Assembly (NCBI RefSeq): GCF_020991275.1
Contig: NZ_JAJLQY010000001.1
Location: 310,001-374,000, forward strand
From: Actinocorallia sp. API 0066
Lineage (GTDB): Bacteria > Actinomycetota > Actinomycetes > Streptosporangiales > Streptosporangiaceae
Direction of reading: 5' to 3'
DNA: 64,000 bases
Shown: positions 43,875 through 53,687 of the stretch, piece after piece
Numbering within the stretch: position 1 is the first letter of the stretch
Layout: every line of letters begins with the position of its first letter
Notes under the pieces: model-generated
Seen by the model: the letters and a program-made list of their open reading frames with translations, nothing else
The model's database searches: none
What the model was told of the DNA's origin: nothing
Position numbers and translations under genes: made by a program

Positions 43875-45518
43875 TCAGCGGCGTCCGATGGTGAGCACGG
43901 GACCGGTGGTGTCGGCGAAGAAGTCCTCGCCCTTGTCGTCCACGACGACGAACGCGGGGAAGTCCTCGACCTCGATCTTCCAGACCGCCTCCATGCCCAG
44001 TTCGGGGTACTCCAGCACCTCGACCTTGCGGATGCAGTCCTGCGCGAGCCGGGCCGCCGGGCCGCCGATCGAGCCGAGGTAGAAGCCGCCGTGCGCCTTG
44101 CACGCGTTGGTGACCTGCTGGGAGCGGTTGCCCTTGGCGAGCATGACGAGCGATCCGCCCGCCGCCTGGAACTCCTCGACGTAGGAGTCCATCCGGCCCG
44201 CCGTCGTCGGGCCGAACGAGCCGGACGCGTAGCCTTCGGGCGTCTTGGCGGGGCCCGCGTAGTAGACGGCGTGGTCCTTCAGGTACTGCGGCATGCCCTC
44301 GCCCGCGTCGAGCCGCTCCTTGATCTTGGCGTGCGCGATGTCCCGCGCGACGACGAGCGGCCCGCTGAGCGACAGCCGGGTCTTGACGGGGTAGCGGGAC
44401 AGCTCGGCCCTGATCTCGGCCATGGGACGGTTCAGGTCGATCTTGACGACCTCGTCGTCGAGGTGCTCGTCGGTGGTGTCGGGCAGGAAGCGGGCCGGGT
44501 CGGTCTCCAGCTTCTCCAGGAAGACGCCCTCGGCGGTGATCTTCGCGACGGCCTGGCGGTCGGCCGAGCAGGACACCGCGATGGCGACGGGACAGGAGGC
44601 GCCGTGCCGGGGCAGCCGGATGACGCGCACGTCGTGGCAGAAGTACTTGCCTCCGAACTGGGCGCCGATCCCCAACTGCTGGGTCAGCTCGAAGACCTGC
44701 TGCTCCATCTCCAGGTCGCGGAAGCCGTGCCCGGCGGGGGAGCCCTGCGTCGGGATGTGGTCGAGGTAGTGGGCGCTGGCGTACTTGGCCGTCTTCAACG
44801 CGAACTCGGCCGACGTGCCGCCCACGACGATCGCAAGGTGGTACGGCGGACAGGCGGCCGTGCCAAGGCTGCGGATCTTCTCCTCGAGGAACGTCATCAT
44901 CCGCTTGGGGTTCAGGACGGCTTTCGTCTCCTGGTAGAGGAACGACTTGTTGGCGCTGCCGCCGCCCTTGGCCATGAAGAGGAACTTGTACTCGTCGCCG
45001 GGCTCCGCGTACATCTCGATCTGCGCGGGCAGGTTCGAGCCCGTGTTCTTCTCCTCCCACATCGTCAGCGGGGCGAGCTGGGAGTAGCGCAGGTTGAGCC
45101 GCGTGTACGCGTCGTAGACGCCGTGCGAAAGGTGGCGGCCGTCCTCGCCGTCGGTGAGGACGTGCTGGCCGCGCTTCGCCACGACGATCGCGGTGCCGGT
45201 GTCCTGGCACATCGGGAGGACGCCGCCGGAGGCGATGCCCGCGTTCTTCAGCAGGTCGAGGGCGACAAAACGGTCGTTCGGCGACGCCTCGGGGTCGTCC
45301 AGGATCTTGCGGAGCTGGGCGAGGTGGGCGGGGCGCAGCAGGTGCTGGATGTCGCGGATGGCGGTCTCGGCGAGCAGCCGCAGCGCCTCGGGCTCGACCT
45401 GGAGGAAGGTGCGTCCGGCGGCCTCGATCGTGGACACGCCCTCGGTGGTCAGGAGCCGGTACTCCGTCTCGGTGTCCTTCCCCAGCGGAAGCAGTTCGGT
45501 GTGGACGAACTCGGCCAT
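43875..45518 (-). CDS. fumA: Class I fumarate hydratase
   Basis: Iron-sulfur fumarase of 547 residues with the alpha and beta parts fused, as in E. coli FumA/FumB. Cluster cysteines are in LPMCQDTG (about residue 105), [13 protein letters not shown] and GASCPVAI, the equivalents of C105, C224 and C318 of FumA. The C-terminal beta part shows [20 protein letters not shown] and [15 protein letters not shown]. The ATG at 45518 has GAGGGATG just upstream. It overlaps the end of the EamA gene by 70 bases. Having both an oxygen-sensitive and a stable fumarase in one cluster allows switching under oxidative stress or iron limitation. Confidence 0.94.
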   Translation of the reverse strand: MAEFVHTELLPLGKDTETEYRLLTTEGVSTIEAAGRTFLQVEPEALRLLAETAIRDIQHLLRPAHLAQLRKILDDPEASPNDRFVALDLLKNAGIASGGVLPMCQDTGTAIVVAKRGQHVLTDGEDGRHLSHGVYDAYTRLNLRYSQLAPLTMWEEKNTGSNLPAQIEMYAEPGDEYKFLFMAKGGGSANKSFLYQETKAVLNPKRMMTFLEEKIRSLGTAACPPYHLAIVVGGTSAEFALKTAKYASAHYLDHIPTQGSPAGHGFRDLEMEQQVFELTQQLGIGAQFGGKYFCHDVRVIRLPRHGASCPVAIAVSCSADRQAVAKITAEGVFLEKLETDPARFLPDTTDEHLDDEVVKIDLNRPMAEIRAELSRYPVKTRLSLSGPLVVARDIAHAKIKERLDAGEGMPQYLKDHAVYYAGPAKTPEGYASGSFGPTTAGRMDSYVEEFQAAGGSLVMLAKGNRSQQVTNACKAHGGFYLGSIGGPAARLAQDCIRKVEVLEYPELGMEAVWKIEVEDFPAFVVVDDKGEDFFADTTGPVLTIGRR

Positions 45519-46420
45519 CTCATCCCTCGCACATCTCGTTCGGCAGGCGGTCTTAGGGTAAGGGGTCGCCCCGACGGGATCGCCCCGCAGGTCACGCCCA
45601 CCGCGACCAGGAGGCAGCCCGCCGCCTCGGCGGCCGTGGGCAGGCCCCGGCCGAGAAGTGCGGTGGTCACGGCCGCCGAGACGGGGATGAGCCCGCCGAA
45701 GAGCGCCGCCCGGTCGGCGCTGATCCGGCCCAGGGCGTCGTACCAGGCGAGGAACGCCACAACGGTGATCACCAGGCCGATGTAGGCCAGCGCTGCCCCC
45801 TCGGCGGCCGTCGGCGGCCGGAAGGACTCCCCGGCGACGAGCGCGGCGACCGCCAGCAGCGGGACGGCGAGCGTCACCGCGTACGCCGAGAGCCGGACCG
45901 CGCCCATGCGGGGCAGCAGGGGGACGGCCAGGAGCGAGAACATGACCTCTCCGGCGAGCGCGCCCAGCGCCCACGCGAGGCCGCGCAGGTCGCCGCCGCC
46001 CAGGCCGCCCGCCAGGGCCGCGCCCGCGCTGACGACGAGAGCGGCCACCACGATCTTGCGGGACGGCCTACGACCCTGCAGGAGCGGCCCCGCTATCGAG
46101 ATCACCACGGGGGCGCAGCCGACGACGGCACCGACCGTCGCGGGGGAGGTCGTCCGGACGGCTTCGAGGAGGCAGTAGTTGAAGCCTGCCAGGCCCGTCG
46201 CGGCGAGGCACAGGAGAAGGAGCCATTCCCGGGCCCCCTTGGGTGGCGCCCCCTGGAAGCGGCGTACCAGTGGCAGGAGGACGGCGGCCGCTATCCCGTA
46301 GCGGAGCACTTGGCCCGTCAACACCGGATAGGCGGTGAGGAGGGCTGACACCCCGGCCATCGTCCCCACCAGCGTCATTCCGCCTGCGGCCTCGGCGTTT
46401 CCCCGCCACGTGTCTCCCAT
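45449..46420 (-). CDS. EamA/DMT family transporter
   Basis: Integral membrane exporter of 323 residues of the drug/metabolite transporter superfamily, with about ten helices in two EamA repeats ([20 protein letters not shown] in the first, [20 protein letters not shown] in the second). Substrate unknown; such proteins often export amino acids or metabolites. The last 35 residues ([13 protein letters not shown]...) are polar and are encoded within the start of the fumarase gene, overlapping 70 bases in another frame. TAGCGT 8 bases before the ATG suggests leaderless expression. It diverges from a MocR-type regulator, the likely controller. Confidence 0.88.
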   Translation of the reverse strand: MGDTWRGNAEAAGGMTLVGTMAGVSALLTAYPVLTGQVLRYGIAAAVLLPLVRRFQGAPPKGAREWLLLLCLAATGLAGFNYCLLEAVRTTSPATVGAVVGCAPVVISIAGPLLQGRRPSRKIVVAALVVSAGAALAGGLGGGDLRGLAWALGALAGEVMFSLLAVPLLPRMGAVRLSAYAVTLAVPLLAVAALVAGESFRPPTAAEGAALAYIGLVITVVAFLAWYDALGRISADRAALFGGLIPVSAAVTTALLGRGLPTAAEAAGCLLVAVGVTCGAIPSGRPLTLRPPAERDVRGMRWPSSSTPNCFRWGRTPRRSTGS

Positions 46421-46428
46421 GAGAGGCG

Positions 46429-46434
46429 ACGCTA
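46429..46434 (-). promoter_or_regulatory. -10 element for leaderless EamA gene
   Basis: On the minus strand TAGCGT ends 8 bases before the ATG at 46420. Confidence 0.45.
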
Positions 46435-46452
46435 TGGCCGGAATGGCTCAGG

Positions 46453-46471
46453 ATTGAGTGCCAATTGAGTG
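46453..46471. promoter_or_regulatory. Direct repeat in the MocR/EamA divergent region
   Basis: ATTGAGTG occurs at 46453-46460 and 46464-46471, an 11-base period. Direct repeats near their own divergent promoter are typical of MocR/PdxR regulators. A TGGACC at 46481 and AAGGAT at 46505, 18 bases apart, could be the promoter of the regulator gene. Confidence 0.45.
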
Positions 46472-46516
46472 GTGGAAATCTGGACCATTGGCCGGGCGCC
46501 ACGCAAGGATGCCCGG

Positions 46517-47839
46517 ATGGCGGATCTGCATGTGGCGCTCGACCGGAGCGCCGGACGGCTCGGGGTGCAGCTCGCGGCGGGGCTGCGCGCCGCCGTCCGG
46601 GAGGGGCGGCTGCCCGGCGGGACCCGGCTGCCCTCCACCCGGAGCCTCGCGGACGACCTCGCCGTCTCAAGAGGCGTCGTGGTGGCCGCGTATGAGCAGC
46701 TCGTAGCCGAAGGGTTCCTTATCGCCCGCACAGGTGACGGCACCCGCGTCGCCGAAGGAGGCGGGCACGCGGAGCCGGGCGAAGCCGGACGCGAGAGGCA
46801 GCCCGAGCCGGAGTTCGACCTCCGTCCCGGCGTGCCCGACCTGTCGGCGTTCCCCCGCGCGCGCTGGGCGGCCGCCTACAAGCGCGCGCTGGAGACGATG
46901 GCGCACTCAGACTTCGCCTACCCCGACCCGGCCGGGGTGCCCGTCCTGCGCGCGGAACTCGCGGGCTACCTGCGCCGCGTCCGGGCCGCCGACGTGACGC
47001 CCGACCGGATCGTGGTGACCGGCGGCGTCGCGCACGGACTGTCGGTCGTCGTCCGGCACGTGCGGGCGCCGCTGGCCGTCGAGGACCCCACCTCGGACCG
47101 TCAGATCCCGCTGCTGGCCGGGACGGGCGTGCCGATCGTCCGGGTGCCCGTGGACGGCGAGGGGATCGACGTGGCGGCGCTGGCGGCGTCCGGGGCCCGC
47201 TCGGTGCTGCTGACGCCCGCGCACCAGTTCCCGACCGGCGGGGTGCTCTCCCCGGCCCGGCGGGCGGCGCTCGTCGCCTGGGCGCGGCGCACCGGCGGCA
47301 CCCTCATCGAGGACGACTACGACGCCGAGTTCCGCTACGACCGCGACCCCGTCGGCTGCGTCCAGGGCCTCGTGCCCGACCTGACGGTGCTGCTCGGCTC
47401 GGTCAGCAAGGCGCTCGCGCCCGGGATGCGGCTCGGCTGGCTCGTCGCGCCCGCGCCGCTGGCCGCCGCCGTCGCCGCCCACCGCGCGCTGACGGACCTC
47501 GGCGGCCCCGTCGTCGAGCAGCACGCCCTGGCGCACTTCCTGGCCTCCGGCGCGCACGACCGGCAGCTCCGCCGGATGCGCCGGATCTACCGGGCCCGCC
47601 GAGACGCCCTCGTCACCGCCCTGGCCGCCCACCTCCCGCACGCCCAGGTCGGCGGCGTAAGCGCGGGCCTCCACCTCTACGTCCGCATCACGGACCTCCC
47701 CGACGACGCCGTAGCCCGCGCCGCCCGCCACGGCGTCGCCGTCCTCTGCCAGGGCCCCGGCCTCACCCTCGGCTACGGCGCCCTCCCCGAACGCCACATC
47801 CCCACCGCCGTCGCCCGCCTGGCCCAAGCCCTCACCTGA
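46517..47839 (+). CDS. MocR/PdxR-type regulator (GntR-aminotransferase fusion)
   Basis: Regulator of 440 residues combining a GntR winged helix (about 8-75: LPGGTRLPSTRSLADDLAVS) with a class I aminotransferase-like domain that binds PLP through K298 in GSVSKALAPGMRLG. Other landmarks: YPDPAGVPVLRAEL, TGGVAHGLS and EDDYDAEFRYDRDP. Such proteins sense PLP-bound metabolites. It diverges from an EamA transporter and faces an MFS gene. The ATG at 46517 with AAGGAT 6 bases upstream is preferred to 46469, which would start inside the direct repeat. Confidence 0.9.
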   Translation: MADLHVALDRSAGRLGVQLAAGLRAAVREGRLPGGTRLPSTRSLADDLAVSRGVVVAAYEQLVAEGFLIARTGDGTRVAEGGGHAEPGEAGRERQPEPEFDLRPGVPDLSAFPRARWAAAYKRALETMAHSDFAYPDPAGVPVLRAELAGYLRRVRAADVTPDRIVVTGGVAHGLSVVVRHVRAPLAVEDPTSDRQIPLLAGTGVPIVRVPVDGEGIDVAALAASGARSVLLTPAHQFPTGGVLSPARRAALVAWARRTGGTLIEDDYDAEFRYDRDPVGCVQGLVPDLTVLLGSVSKALAPGMRLGWLVAPAPLAAAVAAHRALTDLGGPVVEQHALAHFLASGAHDRQLRRMRRIYRARRDALVTALAAHLPHAQVGGVSAGLHLYVRITDLPDDAVARAARHGVAVLCQGPGLTLGYGALPERHIPTAVARLAQALT

Positions 47840-47842
47840 CGC

Positions 47843-47872
47843 GCGCGCACGGCCGGGGGGGGCCGTGCGCGC
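47843..47872. terminator. Terminator hairpin between MocR and MFS genes
   Basis: GCGCGCACGGCC (47843-47854) pairs perfectly with GGCCGTGCGCGC (47861-47872) around six G residues. It lies 3 bases after the MocR stop and before the converging MFS stop at 47886. Confidence 0.75.
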
Positions 47873-47885
47873 GGGAGGGGGCGGG

Positions 47886-49082
47886 TTAGGCGGGGGTGGG
47901 GTCTGGGGTGGTGGGGGTTTTGGGCTTGGGGGAGAAGGAGGGGGCGAGGAGGACGATGAGGAGGATGAGGGCGGCGGGGATGGTGAAGGCGAGGCGGAGG
48001 TTGCTGGTGCCGTCGGCGGGGGCGAAGGCGCCGATGATGGCGGCGCCCAGGACAAAGCCGACGTAGTTGAAGAGGTTGACGCGGGAGACGGCGATGCCCA
48101 GGCCCGTGCCGTCGACCTTGTCGGCGGCCGAGAAGGAGATGGGCGCGACGACGCAGAGCCCGAGCCCCATCACGGTGACGGCGGCGATCGCGGCGAGCGC
48201 GTTGGGCGCCGCGATGACCCCGGCCATGCCCAGGAACCCGACGACGGCCCCGGCCCGCACGACGGCGACCGGCCCGAACCGGCGCACCCCGAAGTCAGCG
48301 ATGCTCCGGCTCAGCACCATCGCCACCTGGTAGGCGACGTAGGCGAGCGGCGCGATCGTCCCGGAAGCGGAGAGTTCGTCTTCGAGGTACTTGGCGCTGT
48401 AGTTGGAGATGGCCGCGTCGGCGATGTAGAAGGAGCCCATCGCGATGCCGACGAGGAGGATCGGCCTCCAGGGCACCTGACCGGCTGCCGCCTTGATCTG
48501 CGCGGCGGAAGGCCCGCCCGCCTCCTCCTCGCGCTTGTAGAGGCGCGGCCCGATGACGAGCGCGAGCACGATCCCGATCGCGGCCGGGACGACGAATCCG
48601 GCGAACAGCGACAGGTCCTGGCTGTTGGCGAGCGACGCCCACAGCCCGCCCGCGATCCCGGCGACGCTCCACACCGCGTAGAAGCCGGAGATGACGCTGC
48701 GTCCCTCGTGCCGTTCGACGGCGACGGCCTGCGCGTTCATGGACGCGTCCACGGCCCCGACGAACAGGCCGAACAGCCCGACCGCGACGTACAGCGGCAG
48801 CAGTTCGCCGCCGGTCAGCCCGACCGAGACCGCGCTCAGGCAGACCGCCGGCTGGGCGACGCGCAGCACGGCGGCGCTGCCGAACCGGGCGAAGAGCGGC
48901 CCGCACACGGCGCTGCCGATCCCGGCGATGACGGGGACGAGGAGGAGCACGAGCGCGAGGTCCGCGTCGCTGAGGTCGTGCGCGTCCTGGATGCGGGGAA
49001 CCCGCGTGACGAGCGAGGCGAAGCACAGTCCTTGGATGCCGAACGCGCCGAATGTGGCGAGCCGGGCCTGGCGGTCCCGCAT
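47886..49082 (-). CDS. MFS transporter
   Basis: Major facilitator of 398 residues with 12 predicted helices. Recognisable are the first helix (ATFGAFGIQGLCFASLVTRV), the loop 2-3 region FARFGSAAVLRVAQP, a conserved VDASMNAQAVAVERHEG segment after helix 4 typical of the subfamily that includes inner-membrane protein YbjJ-like permeases, and a Pro/Thr-rich C-terminal tail (PKPKTPTTPDPTPA). The start ATG at 49082 follows GGGGGC. Substrate unknown. The last 120 bases are strongly C-rich on the coding strand. Confidence 0.9.
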   Translation of the reverse strand: MRDRQARLATFGAFGIQGLCFASLVTRVPRIQDAHDLSDADLALVLLLVPVIAGIGSAVCGPLFARFGSAAVLRVAQPAVCLSAVSVGLTGGELLPLYVAVGLFGLFVGAVDASMNAQAVAVERHEGRSVISGFYAVWSVAGIAGGLWASLANSQDLSLFAGFVVPAAIGIVLALVIGPRLYKREEEAGGPSAAQIKAAAGQVPWRPILLVGIAMGSFYIADAAISNYSAKYLEDELSASGTIAPLAYVAYQVAMVLSRSIADFGVRRFGPVAVVRAGAVVGFLGMAGVIAAPNALAAIAAVTVMGLGLCVVAPISFSAADKVDGTGLGIAVSRVNLFNYVGFVLGAAIIGAFAPADGTSNLRLAFTIPAALILLIVLLAPSFSPKPKTPTTPDPTPA

Positions 49083-49172
49083 GAACGCCCCCAAAAGTGA
49101 GAGAAGTTCACGAAAGGCTAGGACCGGCGCGAATACCGGTCAAGGGATTCGATCCCGTGAAGTTCTGGCTAT

Positions 49173-50387
49173 CTACCCGTCATCTGACGAGTCCGGATCA
49201 ACGGTGACGGTACGCCGTCCGTCCGGCAGCCGCACCCACAACCGCTCCCCGTCAGCCAGCCCTTCCGCCTCCCGGACGACGCTCCCGTCCGTCCGTTGCA
49301 CGATCGCGTACCCGCGCGCGAGGGTGGCCGCCGGAGACAGCGCCGTCAGACGGGCCCGTGTGTGCGTCAGCCTGTCCTCGGCCCTGTCGATCGCCACCGC
49401 GAGCGCCCTGCGCGCGCGCTCACGCGCGGCGAGCACCTGCTCGTGCTTGCGTTCCACCTCGCGCACCGGGTCGGCCAGCGCGGGGCGCGAGCGCAGCGAC
49501 CGCAGCCACGTCAGCTCCCGCTCGATCCGCCCGGTCACCGAGCGCCGCCCCCGGTCGCGTAGCTGCCGGACCGTCGCGAGCTGCTCCCTGACGTCCGGCA
49601 CGACCCGTTTGGCGGCGTCCGTCGGCGTCGAGGCCCGCAGGTCGGCCACGAGGTCCAGGAGCGGCGTGTCCTGCTCGTGCCCGATCGCCGAGACGACGGG
49701 CGTGCGCGCCCCCGCGACGGCCCGCACCAGCGTCTCGTCGGAGAACGGGAGCAGGTCCTCCAGGGAGCCGCCGCCCCGGGTGATGATGATCACCTCGACC
49801 GAGGGGTCGCCGTCCAGCTTGCGCAGCGCCTCGACGACCTCGCCCACCGCGTTCGACCCCTGCACCGCGACCGTCTCGACCCGGAACGCGACGGCTGGCC
49901 AGCGCCGCCGCGCGTTCTCCAGGACGTCCCGCTCGGCCGCCGAGTCCCGCCCGCAGACGAGCCCGACCGTGCCGGGCAGGAACGGCAGCGGCCGCTTGCG
50001 CTCGGCCCGGAACAGCCCTTCTGCGGCCAGCGTCCGTTTGAGCTGCTCCAGCCGGGCCAGCAACTCCCCGACGCCGACCGGCCGCACCTCGATCGCGGTC
50101 AGCGAGAACGACCCGCGGTTGACGTAGAAGTCCGGTTTGGCATGGATGACGACCCGGGCCCCGTCCACCACCGCCGGGTTGTCGAACACCCCGCGCGCCC
50201 CCACGACCCGCACGGAGATGTTCGCGGCGGGGTCGCGCAGCGTCAGGTAGACCGTGCCGCCGCGCCGGTTCAGCTCGGTGATCTGGCCCTCCACCCAGAC
50301 GCGGCCGAGCCTGCCGATCCACCCGCCGACGAGGTTGAGCACCGTCCGGACGGGGACGGGGTGGTCCGCCGAGGTCTCCAGAGCCAT
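49173..50387 (-). CDS. xseA: Exodeoxyribonuclease VII large subunit
   Basis: Large subunit of exonuclease VII, 404 residues, degrading single-stranded DNA with the small subunit. N-terminal OB-fold ([20 protein letters not shown]), the catalytic core with [20 protein letters not shown] and [18 protein letters not shown], then a long coiled coil (about 270-365). TAGGCT lies 6 bases before the ATG, as it does for the divergent xseB. In many bacteria xseA and xseB are tandem; here they diverge with 39 bases between the start codons. Confidence 0.95.
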   Translation of the reverse strand: MALETSADHPVPVRTVLNLVGGWIGRLGRVWVEGQITELNRRGGTVYLTLRDPAANISVRVVGARGVFDNPAVVDGARVVIHAKPDFYVNRGSFSLTAIEVRPVGVGELLARLEQLKRTLAAEGLFRAERKRPLPFLPGTVGLVCGRDSAAERDVLENARRRWPAVAFRVETVAVQGSNAVGEVVEALRKLDGDPSVEVIIITRGGGSLEDLLPFSDETLVRAVAGARTPVVSAIGHEQDTPLLDLVADLRASTPTDAAKRVVPDVREQLATVRQLRDRGRRSVTGRIERELTWLRSLRSRPALADPVREVERKHEQVLAARERARRALAVAIDRAEDRLTHTRARLTALSPAATLARGYAIVQRTDGSVVREAEGLADGERLWVRLPDGRRTVTVDPDSSDDG

Positions 50388-50393
50388 ACCGGG

Positions 50394-50420
50394 AGCCTAG
50401 AGGGCGGAAGCCCGTAGGCT
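50394..50420. promoter_or_regulatory. Divergent -10 pair for leaderless xseA and xseB
   Basis: TAGGCT on the minus strand (50394-50399) stands 6 bases before the xseA ATG, and TAGGCT on the plus strand (50415-50420) stands 6 bases before the xseB ATG. The two form an inverted repeat with a 15-base spacer, so balanced expression of the subunits from one 39-base region is plausible. Confidence 0.6.
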
Positions 50421-50426
50421 TGCCGC

Positions 50427-50645
50427 ATGGCGCAGGAGGAGACGCTCTCGTACGAGAAGGCACGTGACGAGCTCGCGGAGGTGGTGAAGCGCCTGGAGAC
50501 CGGCGGGCTCACGCTGGAGGAGTCCCTGGCGCTGTGGGAGCGGGGCGAGAAGCTCGCCGCCGTCTGCGAGGAGTGGCTGGAGGGCGCGCGCGCCCGGCTG
50601 GCCGCCGCGATGGCCCCCGAGCCGGACGGTGACGCGCCCTTCTGA
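50427..50645 (+). CDS. xseB: Exodeoxyribonuclease VII small subunit
   Basis: Small helical subunit of exonuclease VII, 72 residues, typical length. It shows [20 protein letters not shown] and [16 protein letters not shown], the family signature. Transcription is opposite to xseA. The ATG has TAGGCT 6 bases before it and no ribosome site. It converges on a DUF4245 gene 8 bases away. Confidence 0.95.
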   Translation: MAQEETLSYEKARDELAEVVKRLETGGLTLEESLALWERGEKLAAVCEEWLEGARARLAAAMAPEPDGDAPF

Positions 50646-50653
50646 CCGCCGCC

Positions 50654-51271
50654 TTACTTCTCGCCGCCTACGGGCTGTTCCTTGAGCGAGCCCGCGAGCA
50701 CCGCGAGCTCGTCGTAGGAGGCGGTGCCGGTGACGACGACGGTGCTGCCCGGAAGGCGCAGGACGAGCGAGTTCTGCTTCTTGTCCCGCTGGTGGTACTC
50801 CGACCACTCGGCGCCGTTGACCGTCCGCTGGCCCGCCGCCTGGCCCGGCGCGGACTGGAGCACGTTGGTCATCCTGCGCACGAAGCCGTCCGGCCCGTCG
50901 GGGGACTCGTCGCTCTGCACGAGCGCGGCGTGCGCCCCGGCCGGGGTGGCGAAGCCCAGGTGCCAGGTGCGGCCGTCGCCCTTGCCGTCGAGGCCGGTGA
51001 CGCGGCTCGTGGTGGCGTGCCAGCCGTCGGGCAGTTCCTCGGGCACGAACGTCGCGAAGGGCGCGGCGCGCGCGAAGCCCTTGGCGTCGTAGGTGTACTC
51101 GACGGTCTTGGGCACCGCGTTCTCGGGGCTGCCGGGCGTCAGCAGGAACGCCACGAGCGCGAACGCGAAGCAGGCGCCGATCGCGATGGCGAACTGGCCG
51201 GGCCCCGACAGGTAGCGCTTGAGGAAGCCGTCGGAGACGACCCGCGTCTCCGTCTTGGCCGGGGCGCTCAC
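50654..51271 (-). CDS. DUF4245 membrane-anchored protein
   Basis: Protein of 205 residues with one N-terminal membrane helix (about 30-50, FAIAIGACFAFALVAFLLTPG) and an extracytoplasmic domain matching DUF4245 (PDGWHATTSRVTGLDG, TWHLGFATPAGAHAALVQSD, LVLRLPGSTVVVTGTASYDELAVLA). Function unknown. The GTG at 51271 overlaps the TetR stop as GTGA, so it is translationally coupled to that regulator. DUF4245 also neighbours glpX in mycobacteria (Rv1100). Confidence 0.85.
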   Translation of the reverse strand: MSAPAKTETRVVSDGFLKRYLSGPGQFAIAIGACFAFALVAFLLTPGSPENAVPKTVEYTYDAKGFARAAPFATFVPEELPDGWHATTSRVTGLDGKGDGRTWHLGFATPAGAHAALVQSDESPDGPDGFVRRMTNVLQSAPGQAAGQRTVNGAEWSEYHQRDKKQNSLVLRLPGSTVVVTGTASYDELAVLAGSLKEQPVGGEK

Positions 51272-51876
51272 TGGTCGGCCTTGATCGTGCCGAGGATGCG
51301 GATGATGCTCGCGGACAGCCTGTCGGCCCGCTCCCTGTCGTCGCCCAGGGAGACCTCGGAGACGGCGCCCAGCATCGCGCCCGTGAGCACGATCACCAAA
51401 GGCTCGTTGAAACTCTCGCTCTCGCCCTGGAACAGCGCGGCGTTGCGGCGCGCCCACTTGCGCAGCCGGTCGCGCATGATCCGGTCGAAGCCGGGCGGGC
51501 CGTCGCCGGAGATGAACAGCCGGGACAGCTCGCGCTCCTCCACCGAGCCGCGCAGGTAGGCCGCCGCGCCCGCGAGGAACAGTTTCTGGGGGTCGCGCTC
51601 GCCCTCGTCGCGGACCTTGTAGATGGCCTCGCGGGTGCGGTCCTGCTGGCGTGCCTGGAACTCCTCGAACAGCGTGAGATAGAGGTCGGCCTTGCCGTTG
51701 AAGTGGTGGTACAGGCTGCCGACGCTGGCCCCGGCCTTGGCCACGATGTCGGTGACGGCGGCCTGTGCGAAGCCCTCCTGGGCGAACACCTCGCGGGCGG
51801 CCCTGAGGAGGGCGCCCCGTGTGGCCTGGCCCCGCTCGGAGACCCTGGCGGAGGTCTCCTCGATGTCGCTGCTCAT
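51268..51876 (-). CDS. TetR family transcriptional regulator
   Basis: TetR repressor of 202 residues. Helix-turn-helix at about 38-62 ([20 protein letters not shown]), preceded by FAQEGF and followed by [15 protein letters not shown]. The ligand domain is helical. It forms an operon with the DUF4245 gene through a GTGA overlap and diverges from glpX. TAATCT 8 bases before the ATG fits leaderless expression. Confidence 0.9.
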   Translation of the reverse strand: MSSDIEETSARVSERGQATRGALLRAAREVFAQEGFAQAAVTDIVAKAGASVGSLYHHFNGKADLYLTLFEEFQARQQDRTREAIYKVRDEGERDPQKLFLAGAAAYLRGSVEERELSRLFISGDGPPGFDRIMRDRLRKWARRNAALFQGESESFNEPLVIVLTGAMLGAVSEVSLGDDRERADRLSASIIRILGTIKADQ

Positions 51877-51884
51877 GGGGACTG

Positions 51885-51890
51885 AGATTA
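51885..51890 (-). promoter_or_regulatory. -10 element for leaderless TetR/DUF4245 operon
   Basis: On the minus strand TAATCT ends 8 bases before the ATG at 51876. Confidence 0.45.
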
Positions 51891-52006
51891 CGCCACCGTG
51901 CGGCAGGTCGGTTCTCGGCCCGCTTCCCTGGTCTGGTCCAATTTGTGGGAAGGGCTCGCGAAATCAGAGAATCACGGAGAACCCGTCTTCGACCGAAGGG
52001 TCCGCA

Positions 52007-53029
52007 ATGTCTGAAACCTCACCTTTGGCCGCGGCGCCGGAGGCTCCCGACCGCAACCTCGCCCTTGAGCTCGTCAGGGTCACCGAGGCGGCGGCCCTCG
52101 CCGCCGCCCGCTGGGTGGGCAGGGGCGACAAGCTGGGCGCCGACGGTGCCGCGGTCAACGCCATGCGCCAGCTGATCAACACGGTGTCCATGCAGGGCGT
52201 CGTGGTGATCGGCGAAGGGGAGAAGGACAACGCCCCGATGCTCTACAACGGCGAAGAGGTCGGTGACGGGACCGGCGCCGAGTGCGACGTCGCGGTCGAC
52301 CCCATCGACGGCACCACACTGAACGCGCTCGGCATGCCCAACGCGATCGCCGTCCTCGCCGTCGCGCCCCGGCACTCCATGTACGACCCCTCCGCCGTCT
52401 TCTACATGGAGAAGCTCGTGACCGGCGCGGAGGCCGCCGACGTCGTGGACATCGAGCGTCCCGTCGGCGACAACATCCGCGCCATCGCCCGCGCCAAGGG
52501 CTCCGCGCCCGAGGACGTCACCGTGGTGATCCTCGACCGGCCCCGGCACGAGGCGATCGTCAAGGAGATCCGCGAGGCCGGCGCCCGCATCAAGTTCATC
52601 AGGGACGGCGACGTCGCGGGCGCGATCATGGCGGCCCGCGCCGGCACCGGCGTCGACCTCCTGCTCGGCATCGGCGGCACCCCCGAGGGCATCATCGCCG
52701 CCTGCGCCATGAAGTGCCTCGGCGGCGTCATCCAGGCCCGCCTGTGGCCCCAGGACGACGCCGAGCGCCAGAAGGCGATCGACGCGGGGCACGACCTCGG
52801 CCGGGTCCTCACCACCGACGACCTCGTCCGCTCCGACGACGTGTTCTTCGCCGCCACCGGCATCACCGACGGCGAACTCGTCAAGGGCGTCCGGTACGTC
52901 AAGGGCGTCGCGACCACGCACTCGCTGGTGATGCGCGGCCGCAGCGGCACCGTCCGGCGGGTCGACGGCGAGCACCGGCTGGGCAAGCTGCGCGCCTACT
53001 CCGCGATCAACTTCGACGCCCCCGCCTGA
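52007..53029 (+). CDS. glpX: Class II fructose-1,6-bisphosphatase
   Basis: GlpX-type phosphatase of 340 residues, the gluconeogenic fructose-1,6-bisphosphatase of most actinobacteria. The metal-binding motif DPIDGTT starts at D98; [18 protein letters not shown] and [20 protein letters not shown] are family signatures. The ATG at 52007 follows GAAGGG by 6-7 bases; longer in-frame extensions run through the promoter and are rejected. Its 3' end overlaps the converging DUF1707 gene by 23 bases. Confidence 0.95.
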   Translation: MSETSPLAAAPEAPDRNLALELVRVTEAAALAAARWVGRGDKLGADGAAVNAMRQLINTVSMQGVVVIGEGEKDNAPMLYNGEEVGDGTGAECDVAVDPIDGTTLNALGMPNAIAVLAVAPRHSMYDPSAVFYMEKLVTGAEAADVVDIERPVGDNIRAIARAKGSAPEDVTVVILDRPRHEAIVKEIREAGARIKFIRDGDVAGAIMAARAGTGVDLLLGIGGTPEGIIAACAMKCLGGVIQARLWPQDDAERQKAIDAGHDLGRVLTTDDLVRSDDVFFAATGITDGELVKGVRYVKGVATTHSLVMRGRSGTVRRVDGEHRLGKLRAYSAINFDAPA

Positions 53030-53612
53030 GCAGCGAGCGGCGCGGCGGCTTGGGCCTGCGCGGCCTGATCACCTCGACCGTGCCGAGCAGCAGGGTCCCG
53101 GTCAGCTCGACGACCGGGGCCTCGCCCTGCGACGGCCACACCGGCTCGCCCTGCTTGACGGCGCCCGCCATGCTCCGTCCGGTGAAGCGGACCTCCACCT
53201 CGCCCGGCACGTGCAGCCTGATCCGCCCGCACAGGGTGCTGAGATCCAGGACGACGTGCCTATGCCGCAGGATCGCCTCGTGCAGGTTCAGGTCGATCTT
53301 GCCGAAGACCGCCGACACCGGGAGCCGTCCGGGCACCACCCAGCGGCCCTCCTGGCGCTGGGAGCCGAACATCGCGACGACGTGCTTCGCGTCCACCTGG
53401 AACGGCTGCTGCTCGGCGGGCAGGAGGTCGCGTGTGACGCCCGTCAGCTCGCCGAGGGTGCGCGCGCCGAAGACGGCGGCGAGCCGCTCGGCGTGCTCCT
53501 CGGCCGTCAGCCTGCCGTCGGCGTAGGCGGCCTGGAGCAGCTCGGCCACCCGGTCGCGGTCGGCGTCGGAGGCGCGCAGGTCGCGCGCCGGAACGGTCCC
53601 GTCGGAGTCCAC
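53007..53612 (-). CDS. DUF1707 domain protein with LiaF-like C-terminus
   Basis: Soluble protein of 201 residues. The N-terminal DUF1707 motif is [20 protein letters not shown] followed by [20 protein letters not shown]; the C-terminal part (about 80-180) is a beta-helix-like domain similar to DUF2154/LiaF ([39 protein letters not shown]). No membrane helix is seen, unlike many relatives. TAGGGT 7 bases before the GTG suggests a leaderless message. The 3' end overlaps glpX by 23 bases in convergent orientation. Confidence 0.85.
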   Translation of the reverse strand: MDSDGTVPARDLRASDADRDRVAELLQAAYADGRLTAEEHAERLAAVFGARTLGELTGVTRDLLPAEQQPFQVDAKHVVAMFGSQRQEGRWVVPGRLPVSAVFGKIDLNLHEAILRHRHVVLDLSTLCGRIRLHVPGEVEVRFTGRSMAGAVKQGEPVWPSQGEAPVVELTGTLLLGTVEVIRPRRPKPPRRSLLRRGRRS

Positions 53613-53619
53613 GCTCCCG

Positions 53620-53625
53620 ACCCTA
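53620..53625 (-). promoter_or_regulatory. -10 element for leaderless DUF1707 gene
   Basis: On the minus strand TAGGGT ends 7 bases before the GTG at 53612. Confidence 0.55.
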
Positions 53626-53687
53626 AAGGACGAGCCCCGCCCTGGAACCTCTTCGGCTCGGGGCGGGGCTCGCGGAGACGCCGGACG

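Noticed and set aside
51692-52006. N-terminal extension of glpX
   Set aside because: The extension runs antisense through the TetR gene and the divergent promoter; ATG 52007 with its ribosome site starts at the family N-terminus.
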